Made by a program: the position numbers and the translations under genes. Below the pieces are notes generated by a model, which made no database searches, had not been told where the DNA came from, and saw only the letters and a list, made by a program, of their open reading frames with translations. Below, in pieces: positions 26,529 to 35,310 of a DNA stretch of 64,000 nucleotides (its first letter is position 1; each line of letters begins with the position of its first letter). This DNA comes from Notoacmeibacter marinus. GTDB taxonomy: Bacteria > Pseudomonadota > Alphaproteobacteria > Rhizobiales > Rhizobiaceae. The stretch spans positions 1,116,001-1,180,000 of the forward strand of contig NZ_NBYO01000001.1 of NCBI RefSeq assembly GCF_002238045.1, given 5' to 3'.

Positions 26529-27763
26529 ATCGCCTCTCCTCTCAGAAGGCGCGGCATCGGGCCGCCCTTGCCGGCGGCCTGCGCGATAAAGTCCCGTTTC
26601 AAGCCAGGCATCCGGTCGACGATGCCGAGGCCGATATCGCGGATGAGACGGATCGGCGCGATGTCGTTGGAGAAGAGGCGGTTCAGAATATCGGTCGTCG
26701 CGCCCATGCGCACCGTGTCGAAGCGCCGCCAGCGCTGATAGTCCTCCAGCACGTCCTCCTGACCGAAATCGAGGCCAAGGCGGTCCGCCTCGACAATCAC
26801 TTCAGCCAGCGCCGCGACATCCTTGAAACCCATATTGAGGCCTTGGCCTGCAATGGGATGAATGCCATGCGCCGCGTCGCCGGCCAGCGCCAGGCGATGG
26901 GTGACGAAAGCGCGCGCGAGCGTCAGCCCAAGCGGCCATGCGCGTGGCTTGCTTTCCACCGTGATCGCGCCGAGGTGGCGGCCGAAACGGGTTTCCAACT
27001 CCGTTTCGAAGAGGAAGGGGTCGGAATTGACGAGCCGTTCGGCGTCGGCCGTTCGTTCCGTCCAGACGATCGAGGAACGGTTGCCCGGCAAAGGCAGGGT
27101 GGCAAATGGACCGGCAGGCAGAAAGTGTTCTTCGGCTCGCCCATTATGCGGCCGTTCATGGGCAACGGTGCAGACGATACCGCTCTGGCCGTATTGCCAG
27201 GAAACGGTGCGGATACCGGCCCAGTCGCGCAGTCTCGACCGCGCGCCGTCGGCGGCGATGACAAGGCGCGCGCTGAAGCGTCGGTTGTCTTTGGCAGTCG
27301 CCACCGCGCACGCGCCGCTGCGGTCGAGACCGGCAATCGGTGTGCCCTGATGAATCTCGATGCCGAGTTCGTCGCAGCGCCGGCGAAGCGCGCCGTTCAA
27401 ATCGCGGTTCATGAGCATGTGGGCGAAAGGCTGTCCCGGCTCCACTTCGCCGGAAAAGGTCAGGTAGACGGGGCGGATCGGATCGGAAGCGCGGCTGTCG
27501 GTCACGATCATTTCGGTGATCGGCTGCGCACCTTCCTCGAGTTCGTCCCAAACGCCGAGCCGCTGAAGCATCGCACAGGCCGCCGCCGCGATAGCCGATG
27601 CGCGGCCATCCTTCTTCCAGACACCGTCCGGCGCGGCGTCCGCCAGCACCACATCCAGCGAAGGGCGCGCCTGCTTGATGGCGACTGCCGTCGCCAGGCC
27701 CACATATCCGGCGCCGCAAACCATGATATCGATCTGCCGTTCCCCGGCCTCGTTTTCGTTCAT
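26525..27763 (-). CDS. ubiH: UbiH/UbiF/Coq6-family FAD monooxygenase (ubiquinone synthesis)
   Basis: The 412-residue flavin hydroxylase probably adds a ring hydroxyl in ubiquinone synthesis. It has the N-terminal FAD motif VCGAGYVGLATAVAIKQA, the ADGARSRLR segment and the second FAD motif LALAGDAAHGIHPIAGQGLN. Which ring carbon it hydroxylates cannot be told from motifs, so the symbol is used in the broad sense. The ATG at 27763 has better spacing from aaggag than the ATG at 27772. It heads the operon ubiH-unknown-mscS and is divergent from tesB. Confidence 0.88.
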   Translation of the reverse strand: MNENEAGERQIDIMVCGAGYVGLATAVAIKQARPSLDVVLADAAPDGVWKKDGRASAIAAAACAMLQRLGVWDELEEGAQPITEMIVTDSRASDPIRPVYLTFSGEVEPGQPFAHMLMNRDLNGALRRRCDELGIEIHQGTPIAGLDRSGACAVATAKDNRRFSARLVIAADGARSRLRDWAGIRTVSWQYGQSGIVCTVAHERPHNGRAEEHFLPAGPFATLPLPGNRSSIVWTERTADAERLVNSDPFLFETELETRFGRHLGAITVESKPRAWPLGLTLARAFVTHRLALAGDAAHGIHPIAGQGLNMGFKDVAALAEVIVEADRLGLDFGQEDVLEDYQRWRRFDTVRMGATTDILNRLFSNDIAPIRLIRDIGLGIVDRMPGLKRDFIAQAAGKGGPMPRLLRGEAI

Positions 27764-27865
27764 GGCAAACATACTCCTTTACGGTCGATAAGTGCCGGCT
27801 TCTTGACTGCCGCTGCACCCTGTCCGACACCGTGCTTACCTGTCCATAGGAGAATTGAACACGTC

Positions 27866-28735
27866 ATGTCGGACCCGATTGCAGAACTTCTTCACACGCT
27901 CTCGCTCGAACGGCTCGAACATAATCTTTATCGCGGCAATTCTCCCAAGGTCGGCTGGCAGCGCGTCTTCGGCGGCCAGGTAATCGGTCAGGCGCTCGTG
28001 GCAGCACAGCAGACGGTTGAAGAGGCATATGGGGTGCATTCGCTCCACGCCTACTTCCTGCGGCCCGGCGACCCGGCCGTTCCGATCATCTATCAGGTCG
28101 ACCGTATTCGCGACGGGCGCAGCTTCGTGACCCGGCGCGTCAATGCGATCCAGCATGGCCATGCCATATTCTCCCTGATGGCGTCGTTTCAACTGGAAGA
28201 AGACGGGCTGGAACATCAGGCCGAGATGCCTGACGTGCCGACGCCGGAGGAGTTGGACAGCGATGGCGAATTGATGCGCGGCTTTATCGACAAGCTGCCA
28301 CAGGCGATGAAGAACTGGTGGGAGCGGCCCCGCCCCTTCGAGTTCCGCCCGGTCGTCACCGATCATTATCTGACGCGCGACAGGCTGGAGCCTGTTCAGC
28401 ACGTCTGGATCCGCACGCTCGGCGAGGTGCCCGACGACAATCCGCTTCGCGCCGCGATCCTCGCTTACGCTTCCGACATGACCCTTCTGGACGCGGCGAC
28501 CTTTCCGCATGGCCGCTCGGTCTGGGATCCGCAATTGCAGATGGCCAGCCTCGACCACGCCATGTGGTTTCACCGCCATAACGACCTGTCGGACTGGATG
28601 CTCTATACATCGGACAGCCCCAGTTCGATGGGATCGCGCGGTTTCACCCGGGGCATGATCTTCAGCCGCGATGGCCAGCATGTGGCTTCAGTGGCGCAGG
28701 AAGGCTTGATGCGAGTGCGAACGCCTAAGAATTAG
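27866..28735 (+). CDS. tesB: acyl-CoA thioesterase II
   Basis: The 289-residue double hot-dog enzyme hydrolyses medium and long acyl-CoAs. The N-terminal NLYRGNSPKVGWQRVFGGQV, the SFVTRRVNAIQHGHAIFSL segment and the C-terminal ASLDHAMWFHRHNDLSDWML, with the catalytic Asp-containing LDHA.WFH motif, are diagnostic of TesB. The ATG at 27866 follows taggaga; the frame is open for another kilobase upstream, antisense to ubiH, but lacks signals. It sits in the ubiH-tesB-glnK-amtB neighbourhood known from Rhizobiales. Confidence 0.95.
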   Translation: MSDPIAELLHTLSLERLEHNLYRGNSPKVGWQRVFGGQVIGQALVAAQQTVEEAYGVHSLHAYFLRPGDPAVPIIYQVDRIRDGRSFVTRRVNAIQHGHAIFSLMASFQLEEDGLEHQAEMPDVPTPEELDSDGELMRGFIDKLPQAMKNWWERPRPFEFRPVVTDHYLTRDRLEPVQHVWIRTLGEVPDDNPLRAAILAYASDMTLLDAATFPHGRSVWDPQLQMASLDHAMWFHRHNDLSDWMLYTSDSPSSMGSRGFTRGMIFSRDGQHVASVAQEGLMRVRTPKN

Positions 28736-28773
28736 GCAGTTACGCCCAAACAGCCCATTTTTCGAGCACATGA

Positions 28774-29295
<522 letters not shown>

Positions 29296-29315
29296 TCCAA
29301 GAGGGTGATAGTCAT

Positions 29316-30689
29316 ATGAACCGCAAACTTCTCGCCACGGCCACCCTTACGGGTCTTGCCGGCCTGGCCTATCTCGAACCCGCTTTCGCCCAGGATGCGG
29401 CGGAAGCCACCGCCGAGGCCGCGCCTGCCGCAGCCGAAGCAGGCACCGGCGGCGGCGTCACGCCGGAAACCGCCTATATCTTCAACACGCTGCTGTTCCT
29501 GATTGGCGGCTTTCTCGTCATGTGGATGGCCGCCGGCTTCGCCATGCTGGAAGCCGGTCTGGTGCGTTCCAAGAACGTCTCCATGCAGTGCCTGAAGAAC
29601 ATCGCGCTCTATTCGATCGCCGGGCTGATGTATTGGGTCGTCGGTTACAGCCTCATGTACGCCAATGTCGATGGCGGCTTCATCGGTTCGTTCGCGCCCT
29701 ACGCCTGGGATCCGGTCGGCGGCAATGCGCTCGATACGGGCTATTCGACCGCCTCGGACTGGTTCTTCCAGATGGTTTTCGTGGCGACGGCTGCTTCGAT
29801 CGTTTCCGGTACGCTGGCCGAGCGCATCAAACTGCTGCCGTTCCTGCTCTTCACCGTTGTTCTGACCGGCTTCATCTATCCGATTGCCGGTTCGTGGCAG
29901 TGGGGCGGCGGCTGGTTGTCCGAGATGGGCTTTTCCGATTTCGCCGGTTCGACGCTCGTTCACTCGGTCGGTGGTTGGGCGGCTCTCGCCGGTGCGTTCC
30001 TGCTCGGCGCGCGCAAGGGCAAATACGGCCCCGATGGCGTGGTGCATCCGCTTCCCGGCTCGTCCATTCCGCTGGCCACGCTCGGCACGTTCATCCTGTG
30101 GCTCGGCTGGTTCGGCTTTAACGGCGCCTCGCAGCTCGCCATGGGCTCGATCGGCGATGTGTCCGATGTGAGCCGCATCTTCGCCAACACCAATCTGGCC
30201 GCTGCAGGCGGTGTCGTTGCAGCGCTCATCCTCACGGCCATCCTCTACAAAAAGGTCGATGTGACGATGGTGCTGAACGGCGCGCTTGCCGGTCTGGTCT
30301 CCATCACGGCCGAGCCGCTCCAGCCCGGTCCGCTTGCCGCGATTCTCATCGGCGCAGTCGGTGGCGTGATCGTGGTCTTCACCGTGCCGCTGCTCGACAA
30401 GCTGAAGATCGACGATGTCGTCGGCGCCATTCCGGTTCACCTTCTGGCCGGGATCTGGGGCACGATGATCGTGCCGGCAACCAATGGCGAGACGTCATTC
30501 GTGACGCAGTTCATCGGTGTTGCGGCCTATGGCGCGTTCACGCTGGTCGCCTCCTTCATCGTCTGGCTGATCCTCAAGGTCATCGTCGGCATGCGAGTGT
30601 CCGAAGAGGAAGAGATGATCGGCCTGGACCGCGCCGAAGTCGGTGTGGAAGCCTATCCGGAATTTTCACCGAGCGGCTCGGTCCGCTAA
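29316..30689 (+). CDS. amtB: ammonium transporter
   Basis: The 457-residue inner-membrane channel conducts ammonium. A signal peptide (cleavage near PAFA) precedes a short Ala/Glu-rich N-terminus and eleven transmembrane helices. The pore twin histidines lie in STLVHSVGGWAALAGA and GAIPVHLLAGIWGT, and AAGFAMLEAGLVRSKN is the conserved first-helix motif. The C-terminal tail (SEEEEMIGLDRAEVGVEAYP) matches the GlnK-interacting tail. Co-transcription with glnK allows direct regulation of the channel. Confidence 0.97.
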   Translation: MNRKLLATATLTGLAGLAYLEPAFAQDAAEATAEAAPAAAEAGTGGGVTPETAYIFNTLLFLIGGFLVMWMAAGFAMLEAGLVRSKNVSMQCLKNIALYSIAGLMYWVVGYSLMYANVDGGFIGSFAPYAWDPVGGNALDTGYSTASDWFFQMVFVATAASIVSGTLAERIKLLPFLLFTVVLTGFIYPIAGSWQWGGGWLSEMGFSDFAGSTLVHSVGGWAALAGAFLLGARKGKYGPDGVVHPLPGSSIPLATLGTFILWLGWFGFNGASQLAMGSIGDVSDVSRIFANTNLAAAGGVVAALILTAILYKKVDVTMVLNGALAGLVSITAEPLQPGPLAAILIGAVGGVIVVFTVPLLDKLKIDDVVGAIPVHLLAGIWGTMIVPATNGETSFVTQFIGVAAYGAFTLVASFIVWLILKVIVGMRVSEEEEMIGLDRAEVGVEAYPEFSPSGSVR

Positions 30690-30739
30690 GGACCGACCAG
30701 TTCAGCGAGGGTCATCGGACGGCCCATCGATCCAAAACG

Positions 30740-30770
30740 GACCCGCGCGGCGCCAGCCGGGCGGGTCTTC
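30740..30770 (+). terminator. possible terminator after amtB
   Basis: The arms gacccgc and gcgggtc form a 7-bp stem with a 12-base GC-rich loop, followed by cttccttt. The T tract is interrupted, so strength is uncertain. Confidence 0.4.
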
Positions 30771-30854
30771 CTTTACCAGCAGTGCATTGTCGCTCTTGTG
30801 GGTGCGTGCCAGCCTCGCTACATCGGGTGCGAACCATCTTGCCGGGACCCCAAT

Positions 30855-31160
30855 ATGATCATCCTCATTCCGTTGCTTCAGGTCATCAGCGTTGCGCTTT
30901 CGATCTTCTGGTGGATCGTGATCGCGATGATCGTGGTTTCCTGGCTGATCGCGTTCGACATCATCAATACGCGCAACCGGTTCGTCTATACGGTCTGGGA
31001 CTTCCTGAACCGGATCACCGATCCCGTTCTGGCGCCGATACGCCGCTTCATGCCCAATCTCGGTGGAATCGATATTTCGCCTATCATTCTGTTTCTGATC
31101 ATCATCTTCCTGCAGTCGATCATCGGACAGCTGCTCATTCGGTTGCAAATGGGCTATTGA
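30855..31160 (+). CDS. YggT family membrane protein
   Basis: The 101-residue protein has two long hydrophobic segments flanking a loop with RFVYTVWDFLNRITDPVLAP and IRRFMPNLGGIDISPI, the YggT hallmark. YggT proteins are linked to membrane processes such as osmotic adaptation and cell-division-associated functions, without a defined reaction. The ATG at 30855 fits the family start. The DUF167 gene begins 8 bases later, a pairing seen in many bacteria (yggT-yggU). Confidence 0.9.
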   Translation: MIILIPLLQVISVALSIFWWIVIAMIVVSWLIAFDIINTRNRFVYTVWDFLNRITDPVLAPIRRFMPNLGGIDISPIILFLIIIFLQSIIGQLLIRLQMGY

Positions 31161-31168
31161 CGCATTGC

Positions 31169-31483
31169 GTGCCTGCTTTTCGCCTGACGGCAAAGGGCAT
31201 CGAACTGATCGTTCGGCTGACCCCGCGCGCCGCCCATGATCGGATCGATGGCTTCGAGACGGGATCGGACGGGCAGAGCCACCTCGCCGCGCGGGTGCGC
31301 GCGGTGCCGGAACGCGGTAAGGCCAATGCGGCCCTGATCGCGCTTCTGGCCGACCGGCTCGATCTGCGCAAAGGCGACATCGCCGTTATTTCGGGGCCGA
31401 CCAGCCGAATCAAAAGACTGGAGATCGCTGGTAATCCGGACGACATCGCCGCCAAGCTGCAGGTGCTTGCCGTTCCTTCCTAA
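31169..31483 (+). CDS. DUF167 (YggU) family protein
   Basis: The 104-residue cytoplasmic protein shows the DUF167 pattern IVRLTPRAAHD, ARVRAVPERGKANAALIALL and IAVISGPTSRIKRLEI. Function is unknown. No in-frame ATG gives a sensible N-terminus; the GTG at 31169 is the best start, and a TTG at 31157 overlapping the yggT stop is the alternative. It forms a pair with the YggT gene. Confidence 0.85.
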   Translation: MPAFRLTAKGIELIVRLTPRAAHDRIDGFETGSDGQSHLAARVRAVPERGKANAALIALLADRLDLRKGDIAVISGPTSRIKRLEIAGNPDDIAAKLQVLAVPS

Positions 31484-32751
31484 TGCCGGCCATCCAGATG
31501 CTGGACTTTCGCCAGTTGCGGGAAGAGCCACACCCAGAGGCCCGCGCAACCCATGGCAGCGAAGCCACCCAGCACCACTGCCGGCACCGCCCCGATGAGA
31601 TAGGCCATCGTCCCGGCGCGGAACTCGCCCAACTCGTTGCTGGCGCCGAGGAAAACGTGATTGACCGCGTTCACCCGCCCGCGCAATTCGTCCGGCGTCC
31701 AGAGCTGGATCAGCGTTTCGCGAATGACGACGGAGATCATGTCCGCCGCCCCCATGCCGATGAGGGCAACGATGGACAGCCAAGCCAGCGTCGAAAAGCC
31801 GAAGACCACGGTAAAGAGGCCGAACAGGGCGACAGTCGTCAGCATTACCGCGCCGGCATGAGCGCGGATCGGGTAGCGCGCCAGCCAGAACGCCATGGCA
31901 AGAGCGCCGATCCCCGGTGCGGCCCGCAACATGCCGAGGCCGACTGGTCCGACGGTGAGAATATCACGGGCAAAGACCGGCATCAGCGCAACGGCGCCGC
32001 CGAGCAGCACGGCGAAGAGATCGAGGGAGATCGCGCCGAAAACCACCTTTTCCCGGCGGATATAGGCGAAGCCGGCGAGGACGGTCTGCAGGCCGACCGG
32101 CTCGCGCTCGATCCGCTGGGGCGGCTGCGGGATCAAGATCACCAGCAGAGCACCCACAGCGAACATGGCGGTGGCCACGCCATAGGCGACCGTCGCGCCG
32201 GCACCGTAGAGGAGGCCTCCGAAGACGGGGCCGACAATGGTCGCGGTCTGCCAGGCCGAGGCGTTCCACGACACCGCATTGGCGAAGACATCCGTCGGCA
32301 CAAGATTGGCGACGAGAGCGGAACTGGCCGGGCCGTAGAAGGCCCGCGCACTGCCGAATACGATCAGAAGGGCGAAGACCGGCCAGACCTCGGATGGATC
32401 GCTCAGCGTGAACACAAGGAGCGCCACGGCGATCGCTGCTTCCACGAGCGCCGACAGCGCCATGATCCGCCGCCGACCGAAGCGGTCGGCCGCCGATCCG
32501 GTGACCAGCACAAGAAGAAGCGCAGGCAGGAACTGTGTCAGGCCGATCAGGCCGAGATCCAGCGGATCGCGGGTGATGTCGTAGACCTGCCAGCCTAGCG
32601 CCACGATGAAGATCTGCGTGGCGAAGGTAGAGAAGAAACGCGACAGCCAATAGAGCGTATAGGCGCGGTAGCGGAAGGCGGCGAACCGGTCTTCGGGACC
32701 ATGAGGCCGCGTCGGTGTCAGCTCTGGATCGTCGGCGTCCGTGTCGGCCAT
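31480..32751 (-). CDS. MFS transporter, EntS-like (MFS_3)
   Basis: The 423-residue protein has about twelve transmembrane helices. FAAFRYRAYTLYWLSRFFST, GSAADRFGRRRIMALSALVE (the loop 2-3 motif) and VNAVNHVFLGASNELGEFRAG are typical of the EntS/MFS_3 group, which includes enterobactin exporters and many drug-like exporters. The substrate cannot be predicted; there are no siderophore genes nearby. The ATG at 32751 follows a weak ribosome-binding site. It ends overlapping the DUF167 gene end on the other strand. Confidence 0.85.
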   Translation of the reverse strand: MADTDADDPELTPTRPHGPEDRFAAFRYRAYTLYWLSRFFSTFATQIFIVALGWQVYDITRDPLDLGLIGLTQFLPALLLVLVTGSAADRFGRRRIMALSALVEAAIAVALLVFTLSDPSEVWPVFALLIVFGSARAFYGPASSALVANLVPTDVFANAVSWNASAWQTATIVGPVFGGLLYGAGATVAYGVATAMFAVGALLVILIPQPPQRIEREPVGLQTVLAGFAYIRREKVVFGAISLDLFAVLLGGAVALMPVFARDILTVGPVGLGMLRAAPGIGALAMAFWLARYPIRAHAGAVMLTTVALFGLFTVVFGFSTLAWLSIVALIGMGAADMISVVIRETLIQLWTPDELRGRVNAVNHVFLGASNELGEFRAGTMAYLIGAVPAVVLGGFAAMGCAGLWVWLFPQLAKVQHLDGRH

Positions 32752-32877
32752 TTCGGTTCCGTGGTCTTGAGAATCGGGGGAGGGCGTTGGCCGGGGCGGG
32801 CAAATTGCCGGGCGCACGATGTTTTGTCCACCATGCAGTAGGGTCCGTTGGTCGCATGCGCCGACCGGGCGATTTGC

Positions 32878-32906
32878 TTGACACAAATTGCGCCGCTTCG
32901 GTAAAT
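32878..32906 (+). promoter_or_regulatory. sigma-70-type promoter of the tRNA-Ala gene
   Basis: A perfect -35 box TTGACA (32878-32883) is separated by 17 bases from a -10-like GTAAAT (32901-32906), 37 bases upstream of the mature tRNA start. The -10 match is partial, as often in alphaproteobacteria. Confidence 0.65.
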
Positions 32907-32942
32907 GCAGCTGTCAAACGGGCCCGTTCAGGGCCGTGGCGT

Positions 32943-33018
<76 letters not shown>

Positions 33019-33034
33019 TTGTTTGCCAGTCTCT

Positions 33035-34162
33035 TCAGTCGAAGACCACGACCTGACGGATCGCTTCACCGGCGGCGAGGCGTTCGAATCCTTCATTGAT
33101 GTCCTCGAGCGCGATCGTGTGGGTCATCAGCTTTTCGATCGGTAGGCGGCCATCCATCATCATTGCGGCATAGCGAGGGATATCGCGCACCGGCACGCAG
33201 GAGCCGACATAGGAGCCTTTCAGAACGCGCTCTTCGGCCGTCAGCGAGACCGGCGCGAAGGAGAGTTCGGCATCGGGATGCGGCAGGCCAGCGGTCACCG
33301 TCGTGCCGCCGCGCCGCGTGATCGTGTAGGCAAATTTCAACGCCGGTACGGCGCCGGCCAATTCCACAGCCAGATCGACGCCGCCGTCGGTCCATTCCTT
33401 CACCGTTTCGACAGCGCCATCCTCAGTCGGATCGATGGCATGGGTCGCGCCGAGTTCGAGCGCGAAATCCCGCTTGTCCTTTGCCAGATCGACAGCGACG
33501 ATCCGTCGCGCGCCGCCGGCCACCGCGCCCAGAAGTCCTGCAAGGCCGACCCCGCCGAGGCCGATGATCGCAACGTCCTGTCCAGGTCGCAACTCGCCGG
33601 AGTTGAGGACCGCGCCAACCCCGGTCAGCACCGCGCAGCCGAGCAGGGCGGCCCGGTCGAGCGGGATATCCTTATCGATCTTTACGCAGGAGTTCTGCGA
33701 GACCACGACCCGGTCGGAAAAGGCGGAGACGCCGAGATGGTGATTGACCGTTTCGCCTCCGCTTTCGATGCGCCGATCGCCGGACAGGAGGGTGCCCGCG
33801 CCATTGGCCGCCGCGCCCGGTTCGCACAGGGCGGGACGTCCCTCCGCACAAGGGACACAATGGCCGCAGGATGGCACGAACACCATGACGACATGATCGC
33901 CGGGCGCGAAACGGGCTGCTCCGGGACCAAGCTTTTCGACGATACCGGACGCCTCGTGTCCTATTGCCATCGGCATGGTTCGCGGTCGGTCGGCATTGAT
34001 GGTCGACAGGTCCGAATGGCAGAGCCCGGCCGCAGCCAGCTTGACCAACATTTCCCCCGGACCCGGCTCATCGAGCTCGGCCTCGACAATCTTGAGCGGG
34101 CGGCTCTGCGTATAAGGCCGGGGCAAGCCCATTTCGCGCAAAAGGGCAATGCGGGTTTTCAT
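33035..34162 (-). CDS. zinc-dependent alcohol dehydrogenase
   Basis: The 375-residue medium-chain dehydrogenase/reductase has the catalytic-zinc motif GLCHSDLS and [14 protein letters not shown], the four-cysteine structural-zinc lobe starting [15 protein letters not shown], and the nucleotide-binding motif [12 protein letters not shown]. Features resemble class III-like/MDR alcohol dehydrogenases rather than simple ethanol dehydrogenases; the substrate is open. The ATG at 34162 follows gaggaat; the frame extends upstream without a signal. It stands alone, convergent with the tRNA gene. Confidence 0.9.
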   Translation of the reverse strand: MKTRIALLREMGLPRPYTQSRPLKIVEAELDEPGPGEMLVKLAAAGLCHSDLSTINADRPRTMPMAIGHEASGIVEKLGPGAARFAPGDHVVMVFVPSCGHCVPCAEGRPALCEPGAAANGAGTLLSGDRRIESGGETVNHHLGVSAFSDRVVVSQNSCVKIDKDIPLDRAALLGCAVLTGVGAVLNSGELRPGQDVAIIGLGGVGLAGLLGAVAGGARRIVAVDLAKDKRDFALELGATHAIDPTEDGAVETVKEWTDGGVDLAVELAGAVPALKFAYTITRRGGTTVTAGLPHPDAELSFAPVSLTAEERVLKGSYVGSCVPVRDIPRYAAMMMDGRLPIEKLMTHTIALEDINEGFERLAAGEAIRQVVVFD

Positions 34163-34339
34163 CGGACATTCCTCCCCTGCCGCGCGAGCGGCATCGCGAA
34201 CATTTTGTCGGCTTATCGAGGCTAGATCAAACCCCTGCCATTGCATAGGGTTGGCCAATAATCGCCAGGCAATTTAAGAAAATATTCAATTGCCCGCCTT
34301 AGTCTGCCCACTAATATATCTGTAGTGGGGCAACATTCA

Positions 34340-35266
34340 GTGTTCAAGCGAGTTATCGCCGCGTTTCTCGTGGCCAGTGCGCCTTTCGCCGGCGCGGCAT
34401 CCGCGGCAACGATCGGTGTCGCATTCGCCGACGACGATACGTTTCTCAAATTGCTGCGAGCAGGCGTTGAGGATGAGGCTTCCAAACGCGGTGACGTGTC
34501 GCTGACGGTCGAAGTCGCCGGCAAGGATGCCGACCGGCAGATGGACACTCTGAAGAGTTTCATAGACCATAAAGTCGATGCGATGATCGTCAATCTGGTC
34601 AATAGCGACAACGGCAAAGCCGTTTCGCAAATGGCGAGCGAGGCCGGTATTCCGCTTGTTTACGTCAACACCCAGCCGATCAATGCCGCCGAACTGCCAC
34701 GCCGCCAGACCTTCGTCGCATCGGACGACGAGAAGGGCGGCACGCTGCAAGCCAAGGAAGCCTGCCGCCTTTTGAACGGCAAGGGCCGGATCGTGCTGAT
34801 GATGGGCGAACTGACCAACCCCGCTGCGCGTCGCCGCTCCGATGCGGTAGCGGCTGTCGCCAAGACCGAAGAGTGCAGCGGGCTGGAGATCGTGGAACGC
34901 CAGTCGGCCAACTGGAAACGCGACCAGGGCACAAGCGTCATGGGTGAATGGTTGAACGCCGATGTCGCCTTCGACGCGGTGCTTGCCAACAATGACGATA
35001 TGGCGCTCGGCGCGTTGCGCATCATGTCCCTGCGCGGTTTGCCCATGGACGAGATCGTCGTTGCCGGTATCGACGCAACACCGGCCGCCCTTACCGCCAT
35101 GAAAACCGAAGAACTGGACTTCACGGTCTACCAGAACGCATCGGCCCAGGGCGCGGGCGCGATCAAGGCCGCCATCGATCTGATCGCCGGGGAAAAGGTG
35201 CCGCCAGCGATCGACATACCCTACGAACTCGTCACGCCAGCCAATCTCGCCAATTACGTCGAATAG
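34340..35266 (+). CDS. periplasmic sugar-binding protein (ribose/galactose type)
   Basis: The 308-residue protein has a Sec signal (FKRVIAAFLVASAPFAGA, cleavage near ASA) and a type I periplasmic-binding fold (Peripla_BP_4): IGVAFADDDTFLKLLRAG, DKVDAMIVNLVNSDNGKAV-like hinge segment, AVLANNDDMALGALRIM and EIVVAGIDATPAAL. No ABC ATPase or permease gene is near, and a chemoreceptor gene follows after 44 bases. It may feed ligand to that receptor. I chose the GTG at 34340 because it gives a compact signal peptide; the GTG at 34325 is possible. The promoter region before it is AT-rich. Confidence 0.85.
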   Translation: MFKRVIAAFLVASAPFAGAASAATIGVAFADDDTFLKLLRAGVEDEASKRGDVSLTVEVAGKDADRQMDTLKSFIDHKVDAMIVNLVNSDNGKAVSQMASEAGIPLVYVNTQPINAAELPRRQTFVASDDEKGGTLQAKEACRLLNGKGRIVLMMGELTNPAARRRSDAVAAVAKTEECSGLEIVERQSANWKRDQGTSVMGEWLNADVAFDAVLANNDDMALGALRIMSLRGLPMDEIVVAGIDATPAALTAMKTEELDFTVYQNASAQGAGAIKAAIDLIAGEKVPPAIDIPYELVTPANLANYVE

Positions 35267-35310
35267 TCCTTACCGTACACCTCCTACCACACTGAAGGCC
35301 AGTGATCGCC

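Noticed and set aside
26843-27865. Upstream extension of the tesB frame over 340 codons
   Set aside because: It runs antisense to ubiH, and the TesB family start coincides with the ATG at 27866 behind a ribosome-binding site.
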